DNA from: Peptoniphilus stercorisuis
GTDB taxonomy: Bacteria > Bacillota > Clostridia > Tissierellales > Peptoniphilaceae
Length of the DNA stretch: 63,954 bases
Direction: 5' to 3'
Assembly: GCF_017874395.1 (NCBI RefSeq)
Contig: NZ_JAGGLJ010000011.1
Location: 1-63,954, forward strand
The notes beneath the pieces were generated by a model. It did not search any database, was not told the origin of the DNA, and worked only from the letters and a program-made list of their open reading frames with translations. The position numbers and the translations under genes are program-made. Positions 34,515-42,783 of this stretch are shown one piece after another. The first letter of the stretch is position 1. Each line of letters starts with the position of its first letter.

Positions 34515-34969
34515 TTAAACAAAACTAAATATACATCTATTTCATTATTTTCCAAAAATTTGTTAATTTCATCTTTTGCTATTTTAAGAGCATCTTCATA
34601 GGGATATCCATATATTCCTGCAGATATAAGAGGAAATGCAATTGAATTTAAATTGTGTTTTTTTGCAAGTATTAATGAATTTCTATAACTTGCTCTTAAA
34701 TATTCTTCTTCATTTTTATTTCCACCATACCAAATAGGTCCTACTGTATGTATTATAAATTTTGAATCTAAATTATATCCTTTAGTAATTACAGACTCTC
34801 CTGTATTACAATATCCTATTTCATCACATTCTTTTTGAAGTTTTTCTGATCCTGCTTTTTTAAATATTGCACCACATACTCCACTTCCTTCTTTTAAGTA
34901 ATTATTTGCAGCATTTACTATTGCATCTGTTTTACAATTTGTTATATCTCCATTTATAATTTTTAACAC
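34511..34969 (-). CDS. Macro-domain protein (ADP-ribose binding/deacetylase)
   Basis: About 152 residues, a single macro domain. Signatures: IINGDITNCKTDAIVNAANNYLKEGSGVCGAI (ADP-ribose pocket), HTVGPIWYGG and FPLISAGIYGYP. Such proteins hydrolyse O-acetyl-ADP-ribose or remove ADP-ribose from proteins or nucleic acid. The open frame reaches TTG 34981, which is part of the GGAGG site; GTG at 34969 five bases later is the likely start. The gene is monocistronic. Confidence 0.88.
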   Translation of the reverse strand: MLKIINGDITNCKTDAIVNAANNYLKEGSGVCGAIFKKAGSEKLQKECDEIGYCNTGESVITKGYNLDSKFIIHTVGPIWYGGNKNEEEYLRASYRNSLILAKKHNLNSIAFPLISAGIYGYPYEDALKIAKDEINKFLENNEIDVYLVLFN

Positions 34970-35050
34970 AATATCCTCCAATACTAATTTAAATAAGATT
35001 CTTAGTTTAGTATATCACAATACTCTATTAAAGTTTAAGAAATTAAAAAA

Positions 35051-35073
35051 AACTCTAAGATATACTTAGAGTT
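35051..35073 (-). terminator. Terminator of the tRNA operon
   Basis: AACTCTAAG/CTTAGAGTT stem with a 5-base loop, then TTTTTTT on the minus strand, one base after the CCA end of tRNA-Phe. Confidence 0.9.
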
Positions 35074-35074
35074 G

Positions 35075-35150
35075 TGGTGCCCAGAGCCGGAATCGAACCA
35101 GCGACACGTGGATTTTCAGTCCACTGCTCTACCGACTGAGCTATCTGGGC
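35075..35150 (-). tRNA. tRNA-Phe (GAA)
   Basis: A 76-base tRNA. Acceptor stem GCCCAGA/TCTGGGC with discriminator A and encoded CCA; D arm AGCTCAG; anticodon loop CTGAAAA giving GAA; T loop GGTTCGATTCC. All stems pair. Last gene of the three-tRNA operon. Confidence 0.97.
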
Positions 35151-35154
35151 AAAA

Positions 35155-35231
35155 TGGTGGGCCTTCAGGGACTTGAACCCCGGACCTACCGGTTATGAGC
35201 CGGGCGCTCTAACCAACTGAGCTAAAGGCCC
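35155..35231 (-). tRNA. tRNA with CAT anticodon (elongator Met or lysidine-Ile2)
   Basis: A 77-base tRNA with acceptor GGGCCTT/AAGGCCC, discriminator A and encoded CCA. Anticodon loop CTCATAA. It lacks the initiator features (C1-A72 mismatch, three G-C pairs below the loop), so it is elongator tRNA-Met or the tRNA-Ile whose C34 is modified by TilS. The sequence alone does not decide between them. Confidence 0.92.
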
Positions 35232-35246
35232 TCATTTATTTTTAAA

Positions 35247-35337
35247 TGGCGGAGAAAGAGGGATTTGAACCCTCGCGACCCTTACGAGCCCTACTCCCTT
35301 AGCAGGGGAGCCTCTTCAGCCTCTTGAGTATTTCTCC
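35247..35337 (-). tRNA. tRNA-Ser (GCT)
   Basis: A 91-base class II tRNA with acceptor GGAGAAA/TTTCTCC, discriminator G and encoded CCA. The anticodon loop CTGCTAA gives GCT. The long variable arm (TAGGGCTCGTAAGGGT region) is typical of tRNA-Ser. First gene of the tRNA operon. Confidence 0.96.
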
Positions 35338-35386
35338 ACTTCTCTTCGATAAATAAATGAGTTCTTAATGCCGAACCACTTTTATT

Positions 35387-35415
35387 ATTATAGGCGATTA
35401 AGAGTTATTTGTCAA
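35387..35415 (-). promoter_or_regulatory. Perfect consensus promoter of the tRNA operon
   Basis: Minus-strand TTGACA (35415-35410), a 17-base spacer and TATAAT (35392-35387), about 50 bases before tRNA-Ser. The gap 35338-35623 otherwise holds the hom terminator and the hairpin at 35513-35554. Confidence 0.88.
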
Positions 35416-35512
35416 TAGAACTTTTTTGATTATTTAAAAGTTTTTTTGATTTATTTTTTATCTCTCAATCACAACTGCTTTATTATTATAACTTATTTTT
35501 ACAAAAAAGCAA

Positions 35513-35554
35513 AGACTTTTTTAACATTTTTATACATTTTTTATAAAAAAGTCT
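35513..35554. other. AT-rich hairpin, possible second terminator of hom
   Basis: AGACTTTTTT/AAAAAAGTCT arms with a 22-base loop, 34 bases beyond the hom terminator on the minus strand and followed by GCTTTTTTG. It may back up termination before the strong tRNA promoter. Confidence 0.35.
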
Positions 35555-35587
35555 AAGAAATAAGTATATTACTTACTTTAAAAATAT

Positions 35588-35617
35588 AAAAAAAGCAGAG
35601 AAAAACTCTACTTTTTT
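35588..35617 (-). terminator. Terminator after hom
   Basis: AAAAAAGTAGAG/CTCTGCTTTTTT stem with one mismatch and a 5-base loop, followed by a T tract on the minus strand, 6 bases past the hom stop. Confidence 0.7.
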
Positions 35618-35623
35618 AAATTT

Positions 35624-36802
35624 CTAATTATATCTTGCAAAAAAATAATCTTTTTTATTTATTTCTTTTAAAGAATTTATAAGTTCTTTTCTTTTAATTT
35701 CTTTTGTTTTTATAATTTTATAATTTTTAAATATTTCTTCTTCTAAAGTAATATTATTTAATTCTACATCTTTTTTAACTCTTATATAATAATTTGCTTT
35801 AAAGTCATTATTATTATTTTTAAGATTTTTATTTATTATTACATTATAATTATTATTTGTAATTGCATCTAATATATCTGTTACAACTGCATTTCCTGTA
35901 GGTAACATTCCTGCTCCTTCTCCAATAAATGTAAGACTTCCATAGTTTTGGCCACTTATTTCAACGGAGTTTTCTGCATTTGCAATATTTGCAAGATTAT
36001 CTTTTGAGTTTAGTATTACAGGTTCTACTAAAGCCATAAATTTATCTTCTTCTATTTTTGATTCTGCAATTAATTTAATTTTTTTATTCTTCTCTTTTAA
36101 ATATTCTATATCAACTTTTGAAATACTACTTATTCCATAAGAGTCTATGTCTTCGTTCTTTATACTAGCTTTAAAAGCTATTGTTGATAGTATTCTAAGC
36201 TTTCTAAGTGCATCTATACCTTCTACATCATCTGTTGGATCAGACTCTGCAAATCCCATTTCTTGAGCCATTTTTAAAACTTCACTATAATCATAGTTTT
36301 CCTCTGTCATTTTATATAATAAGAAGTTGCTTGTTCCATTTAAGATACCTCTTATCTTTTTAATATTATTTATAATACTTTGATCTTTTAAAGGTTTTAT
36401 AATTGGAATAGAGCCTGCTACTGATGATTCATATAAAAAATTCACATTATTTTCTTTTGCAAGTTTTAAAAATTCTTCAAAATTTTCTGAAACTACTGCC
36501 TTGTTTGCAGTTACAATGTGTTTTTTTCTAAGAAGAGCTTCTTTTATATATTTGTAGGAAGAATCTACATCTCCTGTCATTTCAGCAATTAATTTTATCT
36601 CATCATCTTCAATTATATCTGTGTAGTCATTTGTAAAGATATCTCTATTAATAGAAGTTTCAAAATCTAAGTTTCTTTTTAAGATTTTTTTAACTACTAT
36701 TTCTTCTCCTGTTATCTCTTTTATTTCTTCTTTTTGTCTTTCTAAAATTTCATATGTACCTTTTCCAACTGTACCAAATCCAAGTAATGCAATATTTATC
36801 AT
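35624..36802 (-). CDS. hom: Homoserine dehydrogenase
   Basis: Reduces aspartate semialdehyde to homoserine, the branch point to threonine and methionine. The 392 residues have the Rossmann start NIALLGFGTVGKGTYEIL, VTANKAVVSEN, the catalytic region GILNGTSNFLLYKM with FAESDPTDDVEGIDALRKL, and GEGAGMLPTGNAV. The C-terminal 50 residues resemble a shortened ACT domain. An upstream in-frame ATG (36814) is part of the GGAGG site, so I use 36802. It is divergent from asd across a 126-base promoter region, consistent with shared pathway control. Confidence 0.94.
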   Translation of the reverse strand: MINIALLGFGTVGKGTYEILERQKEEIKEITGEEIVVKKILKRNLDFETSINRDIFTNDYTDIIEDDEIKLIAEMTGDVDSSYKYIKEALLRKKHIVTANKAVVSENFEEFLKLAKENNVNFLYESSVAGSIPIIKPLKDQSIINNIKKIRGILNGTSNFLLYKMTEENYDYSEVLKMAQEMGFAESDPTDDVEGIDALRKLRILSTIAFKASIKNEDIDSYGISSISKVDIEYLKEKNKKIKLIAESKIEEDKFMALVEPVILNSKDNLANIANAENSVEISGQNYGSLTFIGEGAGMLPTGNAVVTDILDAITNNNYNVIINKNLKNNNNDFKANYYIRVKKDVELNNITLEEEIFKNYKIIKTKEIKRKELINSLKEINKKDYFFARYN

Positions 36803-36871
36803 AATTACCTCCATTCATTTTATTTATATTAACATAACTTTTGAATTATAAAAAGTGAAAACGTTATATCT

Positions 36872-36900
36872 TTGACATAATCTTTTTAAAGTGTTAATAT
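36872..36900 (+). promoter_or_regulatory. Promoter of asd
   Basis: TTGACA (36872-36877), a 17-base spacer and TAATAT (36895-36900), followed by AGGGGTG and ATG at 36929. A minus-strand TATAAT for hom lies in the same intergenic region with a weak -35. No lysine or threonine riboswitch fits in this space. Confidence 0.7.
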
Positions 36901-36928
36901 AAGATAAATTTAAAAGGGGTGAATCTTT

Positions 36929-37912
36929 ATGTTTAATTTGGCAATTTTTGGGGCTACAGGTCTTGTAGGACAAAAAATGAAATTAATTTTAGAAGAAAAA
37001 AAACTTCCTATAAATAATATTTATTTTTTTGCATCAGAAAATTCTGCTGGAAAAAATATTTCTTTTATGGGAAAAAATTATATTATAGAAGAGCTAAGTG
37101 AAGAAAACTTAAAAAACAAAGATATAGACTTTGCACTAAGTGCATTGGATTCAGGCCTTGCTAAGACCTATGCTCCAATTGCTGCAAAATATAATATTAT
37201 AACTATAGATAATTCTTCTGCTTTTAGAATGGATGATAATATATCTTTAGTTGTTCCAGAAATTAATAGTGAAGAACTAAAAAAAGATAATTTAATAATT
37301 GCAAGTCCTAATTGCAGTACTATTCAATCTGTAATAGCACTTTACCCTATTTATAAAAAATATGGAATTAAAAGAATAATTTATACTACTTATCAAGCTG
37401 TATCTGGAAGTGGTGTAAATGGTATTTCAGATCTAAAAACTGGTATTTGGGGTGGCGATGCTGAATTTTATCCTCATCAAATAGCTTATAATATAATTCC
37501 TCATATTGATGATTTTTTAGATGATGGTTATACAAAAGAAGAAATGAAAATGGTAAACGAAACTCGTAAGATATTTAATAATAATGATTTGAAAATAACT
37601 GCTACTGCAGCTAGAGTTCCAGTTTTTAACTCACATCTTGTCGCCATTAATGTTGAAACTGAAAAACCATTTAATTTAGATGATATATTTTCAGATTTTA
37701 GAAATGAAAAAGGCATTGTACTTTATGATGATGTTAAAAATAATATTTATCCAACTCCTCTTGATTCTGCTTTTAAGGATGAGGTTTATGTTGGAAGAAT
37801 AAGAAGAGATAATTCTATTGAAAATGGATTAAATCTAATGTGTGCTGCCGATAATACAAGAAAAGGTGCTGCACTTAATACTATTCAAATTTTAGAAAAT
37901 TTAATTAAATAA
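36929..37912 (+). CDS. asd: Aspartate-semialdehyde dehydrogenase
   Basis: NADPH-dependent reduction of aspartyl phosphate to aspartate semialdehyde, 327 residues. N-terminal GATGLVGQKM nucleotide-binding loop, the catalytic cysteine C129 in ASPNCSTIQ, the QAVSGSGVNG segment, the substrate arginine/histidine region ARVPVFNSHLVAIN and a C-terminal AADNTRKGAALNTIQI. Complete. Divergent from hom, whose substrate it makes. Confidence 0.95.
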   Translation: MFNLAIFGATGLVGQKMKLILEEKKLPINNIYFFASENSAGKNISFMGKNYIIEELSEENLKNKDIDFALSALDSGLAKTYAPIAAKYNIITIDNSSAFRMDDNISLVVPEINSEELKKDNLIIASPNCSTIQSVIALYPIYKKYGIKRIIYTTYQAVSGSGVNGISDLKTGIWGGDAEFYPHQIAYNIIPHIDDFLDDGYTKEEMKMVNETRKIFNNNDLKITATAARVPVFNSHLVAINVETEKPFNLDDIFSDFRNEKGIVLYDDVKNNIYPTPLDSAFKDEVYVGRIRRDNSIENGLNLMCAADNTRKGAALNTIQILENLIK

Positions 37913-37918
37913 AAAAAT

Positions 37919-37942
37919 AAAAGCTGTATTAATACAGCTTTT
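37919..37942. terminator. Bidirectional terminator
   Basis: A 10-bp stem AAAAGCTGTA/TACAGCTTTT with loop TTAA; A and T tracts serve both asd and the convergent TetR gene. The TetR stop codon (37929-37931) falls in the loop. Confidence 0.88.
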
Positions 37943-38498
37943 TTTGTTCTATAATATCTACTATTGAATTTGTCAGGAAAAATTCATAGGCCTTGTATAA
38001 ATCATCTCCTGTTAATGAGTCGTCTTTTTCTGTTAGCCAGTAGTGTAAGACACTTGTAAGGCTTAGCGCATAGTATTTAGTTACTGTTTCTATGCTTATA
38101 TTATCTATCATTTTTTTTGTGTGCATTGTATTAAAAAACAATGACATAAGCTCTCGTATTTTTTCTGTAAAAACATCTAAAAAATAATGGGACTCAACTA
38201 TAGAAAAAGCATTTTTATAATAATCACTTTCTGCATCAAGTTTATAAAAAAGCATCTTAAAGGCTTCTTTTCCCATATTAGTTTCTACTAGGTTTCTAAG
38301 TTGAGAAAATAATCTATCTTCTAATATATAATGAAGAAGTTCTATTTTATCTTGATAATAATTATAAAATGTAGGTCTTATAACTCCTGCTCCATCTGTT
38401 ATCATTTTTATTGTAATTTTTTCAAATGGATGAGTTTTCATAAGTTCGATAAAACTCTCACATAAAAGATCTCTTGTTAACTCTACTTTTTTTTCCAT
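37929..38498 (-). CDS. TetR-family regulator of the radical SAM operon
   Basis: A 189-residue regulator; the HTH is FEKITIKMITDGAGVIRPTFYNYYQDKIELL (about 25-55). The C-terminal half (FYKLDAESDYYKNAFSIV..., SLTSVLHYWLTEKDDS) resembles the DhaS/TetR C-terminal subgroup. It is the last gene of a four-gene operon with an MntP-like protein, a radical SAM enzyme and a flippase-like protein. It probably controls that operon, whose promoter holds a dyad. GGAG precedes the ATG. Confidence 0.85.
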   Translation of the reverse strand: MEKKVELTRDLLCESFIELMKTHPFEKITIKMITDGAGVIRPTFYNYYQDKIELLHYILEDRLFSQLRNLVETNMGKEAFKMLFYKLDAESDYYKNAFSIVESHYFLDVFTEKIRELMSLFFNTMHTKKMIDNISIETVTKYYALSLTSVLHYWLTEKDDSLTGDDLYKAYEFFLTNSIVDIIEQKKLY

Positions 38499-38509
38499 AA
38501 AATCTCCAT

Positions 38510-39499
38510 CTAATCACTAATTGTCTTTTTGCCAAATTTCATTACAATTGCCACGACTGCTCCAAATACTGTTGGAATTATAAAGTTTGCAAATCTATAT
38601 AAAAACACTCCAGACATTGCACTATTAACATTCATTAGTTGAGAAAATAGCATTCCAAATACAAATTCAGTAGAACCCATCGCTCCTGGTGCTGGAATTA
38701 CACCAATTAGAGAAACAGCTAAAGCTGTTATAGAGACATAGTCAAATAAAGTATAATTATATTTTCCCTTAAAGATAATACAAGGTATTAAATACCAACA
38801 AAATAGTTTTAATATATTTAATATTATTATTTTTATAAGTAATACTTTATCAAGTAATAAATCTTTTGTCGAATTTCTGATTAAACTTAAACTATCTTCT
38901 GTTTTTATTTTTAAATCACTAAATCTTTCTTTTTTATCTAATTTAAAAATCATCATTACTAATTTATGAAAATTTTCTGATACACATATTAATATTAGTA
39001 CAATTATTATAATACTTGTAATTAATATTCCAAGTAAAAGATAGTTTTGATATTTTAAGAAATACTTCTGCATAAAACTATAATTTATTAAATAAAAAAT
39101 TATAGCAGTAAGTACTACGGCAATTCTTTGGGCCATATAATTTAATGTTGATATTGAAAAGCCTTTTGTAGCCTCTAGGCCAAGTCTTTTAAAAAAGTAA
39201 ATAATTGATATATATGTTGCAGATCCAAAAGTAATTACTCTATAAAAAGCACTATATAAAGAGCATCCCCAAGCATCTATTATAGATACTTGAGAATCTA
39301 GACTCTTTGCTATTGTTCTTAGACTCAAACCATCAAAAAATTGATACATTAATCCCAATATTGCTATTAATATAAGCGTACTTATATTCGTAGTTTTTAT
39401 TTCATTTATAATAGGTGGGAATTGATTCCAAAATACATATATTACAAGTCCTACTATTATAAAAAACAATGTTGCTTTTAAAATTTGAATCTTTTTCAT
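38510..39499 (-). CDS. UPF0104/flippase-like membrane protein
   Basis: Integral membrane protein of 329 residues with about eight membrane segments, of the family that includes the flippase domain of MprF and the YbhN/AglD group (lysylphosphatidylglycerol synthase TM region). The signature near the C-terminus, IGVIPAPGAMGSTEFVFG, is plain, as is the N-terminal FDGLSLRTIAKSLDSQVSIIDAW. No aminoacyl-transferase domain follows, so it would move or handle a lipid rather than lysinylate it. It begins 1 base from the radical SAM stop with no separate ribosome binding site, so it is translationally coupled. Confidence 0.85.
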   Translation of the reverse strand: MKKIQILKATLFFIIVGLVIYVFWNQFPPIINEIKTTNISTLILIAILGLMYQFFDGLSLRTIAKSLDSQVSIIDAWGCSLYSAFYRVITFGSATYISIIYFFKRLGLEATKGFSISTLNYMAQRIAVVLTAIIFYLINYSFMQKYFLKYQNYLLLGILITSIIIIVLILICVSENFHKLVMMIFKLDKKERFSDLKIKTEDSLSLIRNSTKDLLLDKVLLIKIIILNILKLFCWYLIPCIIFKGKYNYTLFDYVSITALAVSLIGVIPAPGAMGSTEFVFGMLFSQLMNVNSAMSGVFLYRFANFIIPTVFGAVVAIVMKFGKKTISD

Positions 39500-39500
39500 A

Positions 39501-40940
39501 TTATCTTATTTTGGTTTCTTCTATTCTACTATCATCATAGTTGTAATAAGCTCTGTCTCTTTTCTTTGAGTTTTTCCAGATTTCTTCAGAAACACTACTC
39601 CAATCCTTAGCATAATGATAACACTTGTTAGTTAGATGTTCAACACTTTCAGGAGAAACTAAGTCTGTAGAGTGAGCATTAGTTTCATGAACTAGCTCTT
39701 GAATAATATCTGGATTTTCAAGCATTGGACATGGTCTTAGGTGGTTGTGATTAAATGGTTGATGTTTTCTAAAGGCTTGAAATATCGGTGATTGTAAAGC
39801 TTCTACAATAGAGCAATCTTTAATATTTACATTTGAATAGTGAATAAATACACAAGGTTCTACATCTCCATTTGCATTTATATGGAAATAGTTTCTTCCA
39901 CCTGCAATACATCCTCCAACATATTCTCCATCATTTTGAAAATCAAGACAAAATATTGGTTTTCCACCTTCCATAGCTCTTATTTCTCTAACTCTTTTTA
40001 TCATATATGCTCTTTCATCTGCATCTAAAAGTAAATCTGTTGATGCTGAATTTCCAACTGGCATATAGTGGAAATACCAGTTATATCTAACACCTTTATC
40101 TATTAAAGTATCAAGGAATTCATCACTTGTTACTGATTTATAATTTTTAGAAGTATAACAAATTGATGTTCCATATAATAATCCATATTCTTTCATTAAA
40201 TCAAAGGCATGCATTACTTTTTGATAAACTCCATCTCCACGTCTTTGATCATTTACTTCTTCTTCTCCCTCAACACTTATTGAAAATACAATATTTCCAA
40301 GTCTTTGAACTTCTTTACAAAATTCTTCATCTATAAGTGTTCCATTAGTAAATATATTAAAAGCACAGTCATTATATTCTTCTGCAAGTCTTAAAATATC
40401 AGCTTTTCTAACAAGAGGTTCTCCACCTGTAAACATATAGAAATATGTTCCAAGTTCTCTACCTTCTCTTACTATTTTAGAAAGAGTTTCATAATCAAGA
40501 TTCATTTTATATCCATATTCTGCTGCCCAACATCCTGTACATTTTAAGTTACAAGCACTTGTTGGATCCATTAAAATAACCCAAGGAACTGGACATTCAT
40601 ATTTTTCTCTTGATTCTCTTAATTTTTTATTTCCATAAAAAGCTGCTTCATATCCTAAATTCAAAGTCATTTGTCTTATTATATTTGGATGAATCTCATT
40701 TAATGCCTTTTCAAAAAACTTATACCATTTACTATCAGTTTCTTGAATTAATCTCTCAGCATTATCAAAAGCCTCAGGATTATACATATCTGAAAAATAT
40801 CTTTTTGCTATATTATTTAACTTAAGTAAGTTTTCAGTTACCTTTTCTGGATTTTTCTTATAACTTCTTACCACCTCATCTACAGCTGTACCTATTGTAA
40901 ATCTTAGTGCATTATGTTTTATATTACTTAAATTTACCAT
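39501..40940 (-). CDS. Radical SAM protein with SPASM-like cysteines
   Basis: A 479-residue radical SAM enzyme. About 115 N-terminal residues precede the catalytic SACNLKCTGCWA (C130, C134, C137). The barrel shows FTGGEPLVR (GGE motif), FNIFTNGT and FSISVEGEEEVNDQRRG. C-terminal cysteines in CLDFQNDGEYVGGCIAGGRNYFHINANGDVEPCVF and RPCPMLENPDI could bind one auxiliary Fe-S cluster, as in SPASM/twitch enzymes. The substrate is unknown. The neighbours (flippase-like protein coupled by 1 base, TetR) point to membrane lipid chemistry rather than peptide modification; no precursor peptide gene is seen. This is inference. Confidence 0.85.
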   Translation of the reverse strand: MVNLSNIKHNALRFTIGTAVDEVVRSYKKNPEKVTENLLKLNNIAKRYFSDMYNPEAFDNAERLIQETDSKWYKFFEKALNEIHPNIIRQMTLNLGYEAAFYGNKKLRESREKYECPVPWVILMDPTSACNLKCTGCWAAEYGYKMNLDYETLSKIVREGRELGTYFYMFTGGEPLVRKADILRLAEEYNDCAFNIFTNGTLIDEEFCKEVQRLGNIVFSISVEGEEEVNDQRRGDGVYQKVMHAFDLMKEYGLLYGTSICYTSKNYKSVTSDEFLDTLIDKGVRYNWYFHYMPVGNSASTDLLLDADERAYMIKRVREIRAMEGGKPIFCLDFQNDGEYVGGCIAGGRNYFHINANGDVEPCVFIHYSNVNIKDCSIVEALQSPIFQAFRKHQPFNHNHLRPCPMLENPDIIQELVHETNAHSTDLVSPESVEHLTNKCYHYAKDWSSVSEEIWKNSKKRDRAYYNYDDSRIEETKIR

Positions 40941-40950
40941 AATTACCTCC

Positions 40951-41511
40951 TTAAATAATTATCCCTATTCCTGAAATAATTAATATCGTTGCACTTAAGT
41001 ATCTCAATTTATTTTTTATTTCATAACCAAAGGCATAACCTGCATACATACCTAAAACTATAGAAATTGTAGTATTTACAAGTGCAAATATCATTAATAT
41101 AGTTAGTCCTATACTACTAAGAGTCAAACTAAAACTAACAAGCAAAGTATCCAGGCTTGTAACCATTGCAAGGTAATGGACATTTCTAAAATCAATTAAA
41201 TCCATTCTTCTTTCTAAAAATTTTGTCTTTTTAGAAGTTTTTGATATTACAAGTCCTCCCAAAACTAAAATTAAAACTGCAGAAAATATATAATCCTTAT
41301 TTAAAGTTTCTTTAATATATAATCCAAGAGGATATTTAGCTATAATATTTCCTCCTAGAACAGCTATAATTTGCCAAAGAGAGAAAACTCCAATATAGGA
41401 TAAAACTGTTTTAAATTTAATTTTAGGCATTAACGAGCCCTGTGTTACCATTAGAGCAAAAGTATCTAGTGATACTCCAATACTTATTAATACTAAAATT
41501 AAAATTGTCAT
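40951..41511 (-). CDS. MntP/YtaF-like membrane transporter
   Basis: A 186-residue membrane protein with six membrane segments in two repeats of three. The repeat motif is SLDTFALMVTQG (near the N-terminus) and TSLDTLLVSFS (about 120), matching the MntP/DUF204 family that exports manganese; the sporulation protein YtaF is a relative. The open frame begins at GTG 41520, but AGGTGG lies five bases before the ATG at 41511. First gene of the operon with the radical SAM protein (10-base gap). Whether it moves Mn2+ here is open. Confidence 0.78.
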   Translation of the reverse strand: MTILILVLISIGVSLDTFALMVTQGSLMPKIKFKTVLSYIGVFSLWQIIAVLGGNIIAKYPLGLYIKETLNKDYIFSAVLILVLGGLVISKTSKKTKFLERRMDLIDFRNVHYLAMVTSLDTLLVSFSLTLSSIGLTILMIFALVNTTISIVLGMYAGYAFGYEIKNKLRYLSATILIISGIGIII

Positions 41512-41528
41512 ACACACCACCTAATTTA

Positions 41529-41556
41529 ATTATATACCTCTATGGTATCACTTCAA
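41529..41556 (-). promoter_or_regulatory. Operon promoter with dyad in the spacer
   Basis: Minus-strand TTGAAG (41556-41551), a 16-base spacer and TATAAT (41534-41529). The inverted repeat ATACC-n5-GGTAT (41534-41548) fills the spacer, an ideal place for a repressor. The TetR protein of this operon is the obvious candidate ligand. Confidence 0.6.
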
Positions 41557-41587
41557 TATACAACTGTATTACTATGTAGCATAAAAA

Positions 41588-41639
41588 ATACACCTTTTAA
41601 AATCTGTAGTTTAGATACTACAAATCCTAAAAAGTGTAT
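41588..41639 (-). terminator. Two-tier terminator after yacL
   Basis: Outer arms ATACACCTTTT/AAAAAGTGTAT (one mismatch) enclose an inner TGTAG/CTACA hairpin; TTTTTT follows on the minus strand. It separates yacL from the MntP-like operon. Confidence 0.75.
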
Positions 41640-41652
41640 ACTATTCATTACA

Positions 41653-42769
41653 TTAATTTGTTTTTGGTCTAGCAAAAATCATCTTTCCTGCTGATGTTTG
41701 TAGAACTGATGTAACTACTACATTAATAGTTTCACCTACATAGTCTTTACCAGATTCTACTACAATCATTGTTCCATCATCTAAATACCCAAGACCTTGG
41801 CCATTTTCTTTTCCAAGTTTTACAATTAAAATCTGCATTTCTTCTCCTGGAAGATACACAGGTTTAACTGCATTTGCCAGTTGATTTATATTTAGAACTT
41901 CAAGTCCTTGAACTGTTGCAACTTTATTTAAATTATAATCATTTGTTACAATTTTTCCTTTTAAATCCTTTGTAAGTTGCAGAAGTTTTGAATCAACTTC
42001 AGGAATTTCTTCATATTTCCCTTGAAAAATTATCACTTCTAAATTTTTATCTTCCTGAATTTCTTTAATCACATCAAGTCCACGTCTTCCTCTATTTCTT
42101 TTAAGAGAATCTTCAGAATCAGCTATATGCTGCAATTCTTCTAAGACGAATACTGGTACAACTAAAGGTCCTTCAAGAAAACTAGATTGACAAATTTCTC
42201 TAATTCTACCATCAATTATTACTGATGTATCTAAAATCTTTGGTATACCTTTTAGTTTTTGAACTTTAGATTTATCCTTTACAGGTTTTTTATTTGATGC
42301 CGGGATCTCTTTTATTTTTTAATATTATTTCATCTTTGTTTTTAAGTGCAATTTTGACACCTAAATAACCAAGCATACCATATAATATTACTGAAAGAGC
42401 AGATCCTACATAGGCTCCTGGTATTATAAAAAGTGGTTGACTTACTAAAAATGCTATTAAGAATCCAAGTATTAAACCAACACTTCCTATTACAATTTCT
42501 GAAATAGATTTATCTTTTAATTCATCTTCCCATATGTTTAATAAACTTTCTAAAGATTTTAATGCTTTTGGAGATAATATAAAAAATATAAGTGCAAAAA
42601 TAATGATAATAATAATTTGTATCGTTGAAACGACTTTTACGTTCCAAGTAGCAAACATCTTTAGTTCAAGTTTTTCTAAAATAGCAACTAATAGTACTCC
42701 AAGTCCTGCTCCAATTATTGTAAAAAGTAATTTAAAGATTTTATTTACAATCGACTTGTTTTTGCTAAT
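41653..42769 (-). pseudogene. yacL: PIN/TRAM membrane protein YacL, interrupted by a frameshift
   Basis: The locus encodes a YacL-type protein in two frames. The 5' part gives the N-terminus and four membrane segments, then ...KNKRDPGIK and a stop at 42290. The 3' part, one frame over, continues [28 protein letters not shown] (PIN-domain acidic site), [26 protein letters not shown] and a TRAM domain ([15 protein letters not shown]). Joining them by a +1 shift at the CCC codon (42303-42305) gives a chain of about 371 residues, normal for the family. The 5' part also lacks ATG/GTG/TTG at the expected start: GGGGGAG is followed after 5 bases by ATT (42769). A real mutation, a sequence error or recoding could each explain the shift. 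Confidence 0.8.
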
Positions 42770-42783
42770 GACGTCTCCCCCTT

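Noticed and set aside
36803-36928. Lysine or threonine riboswitch/attenuator between hom and asd
   Set aside because: The space is fully used by two divergent promoters and short leaders; no long structured leader or leader peptide is present.
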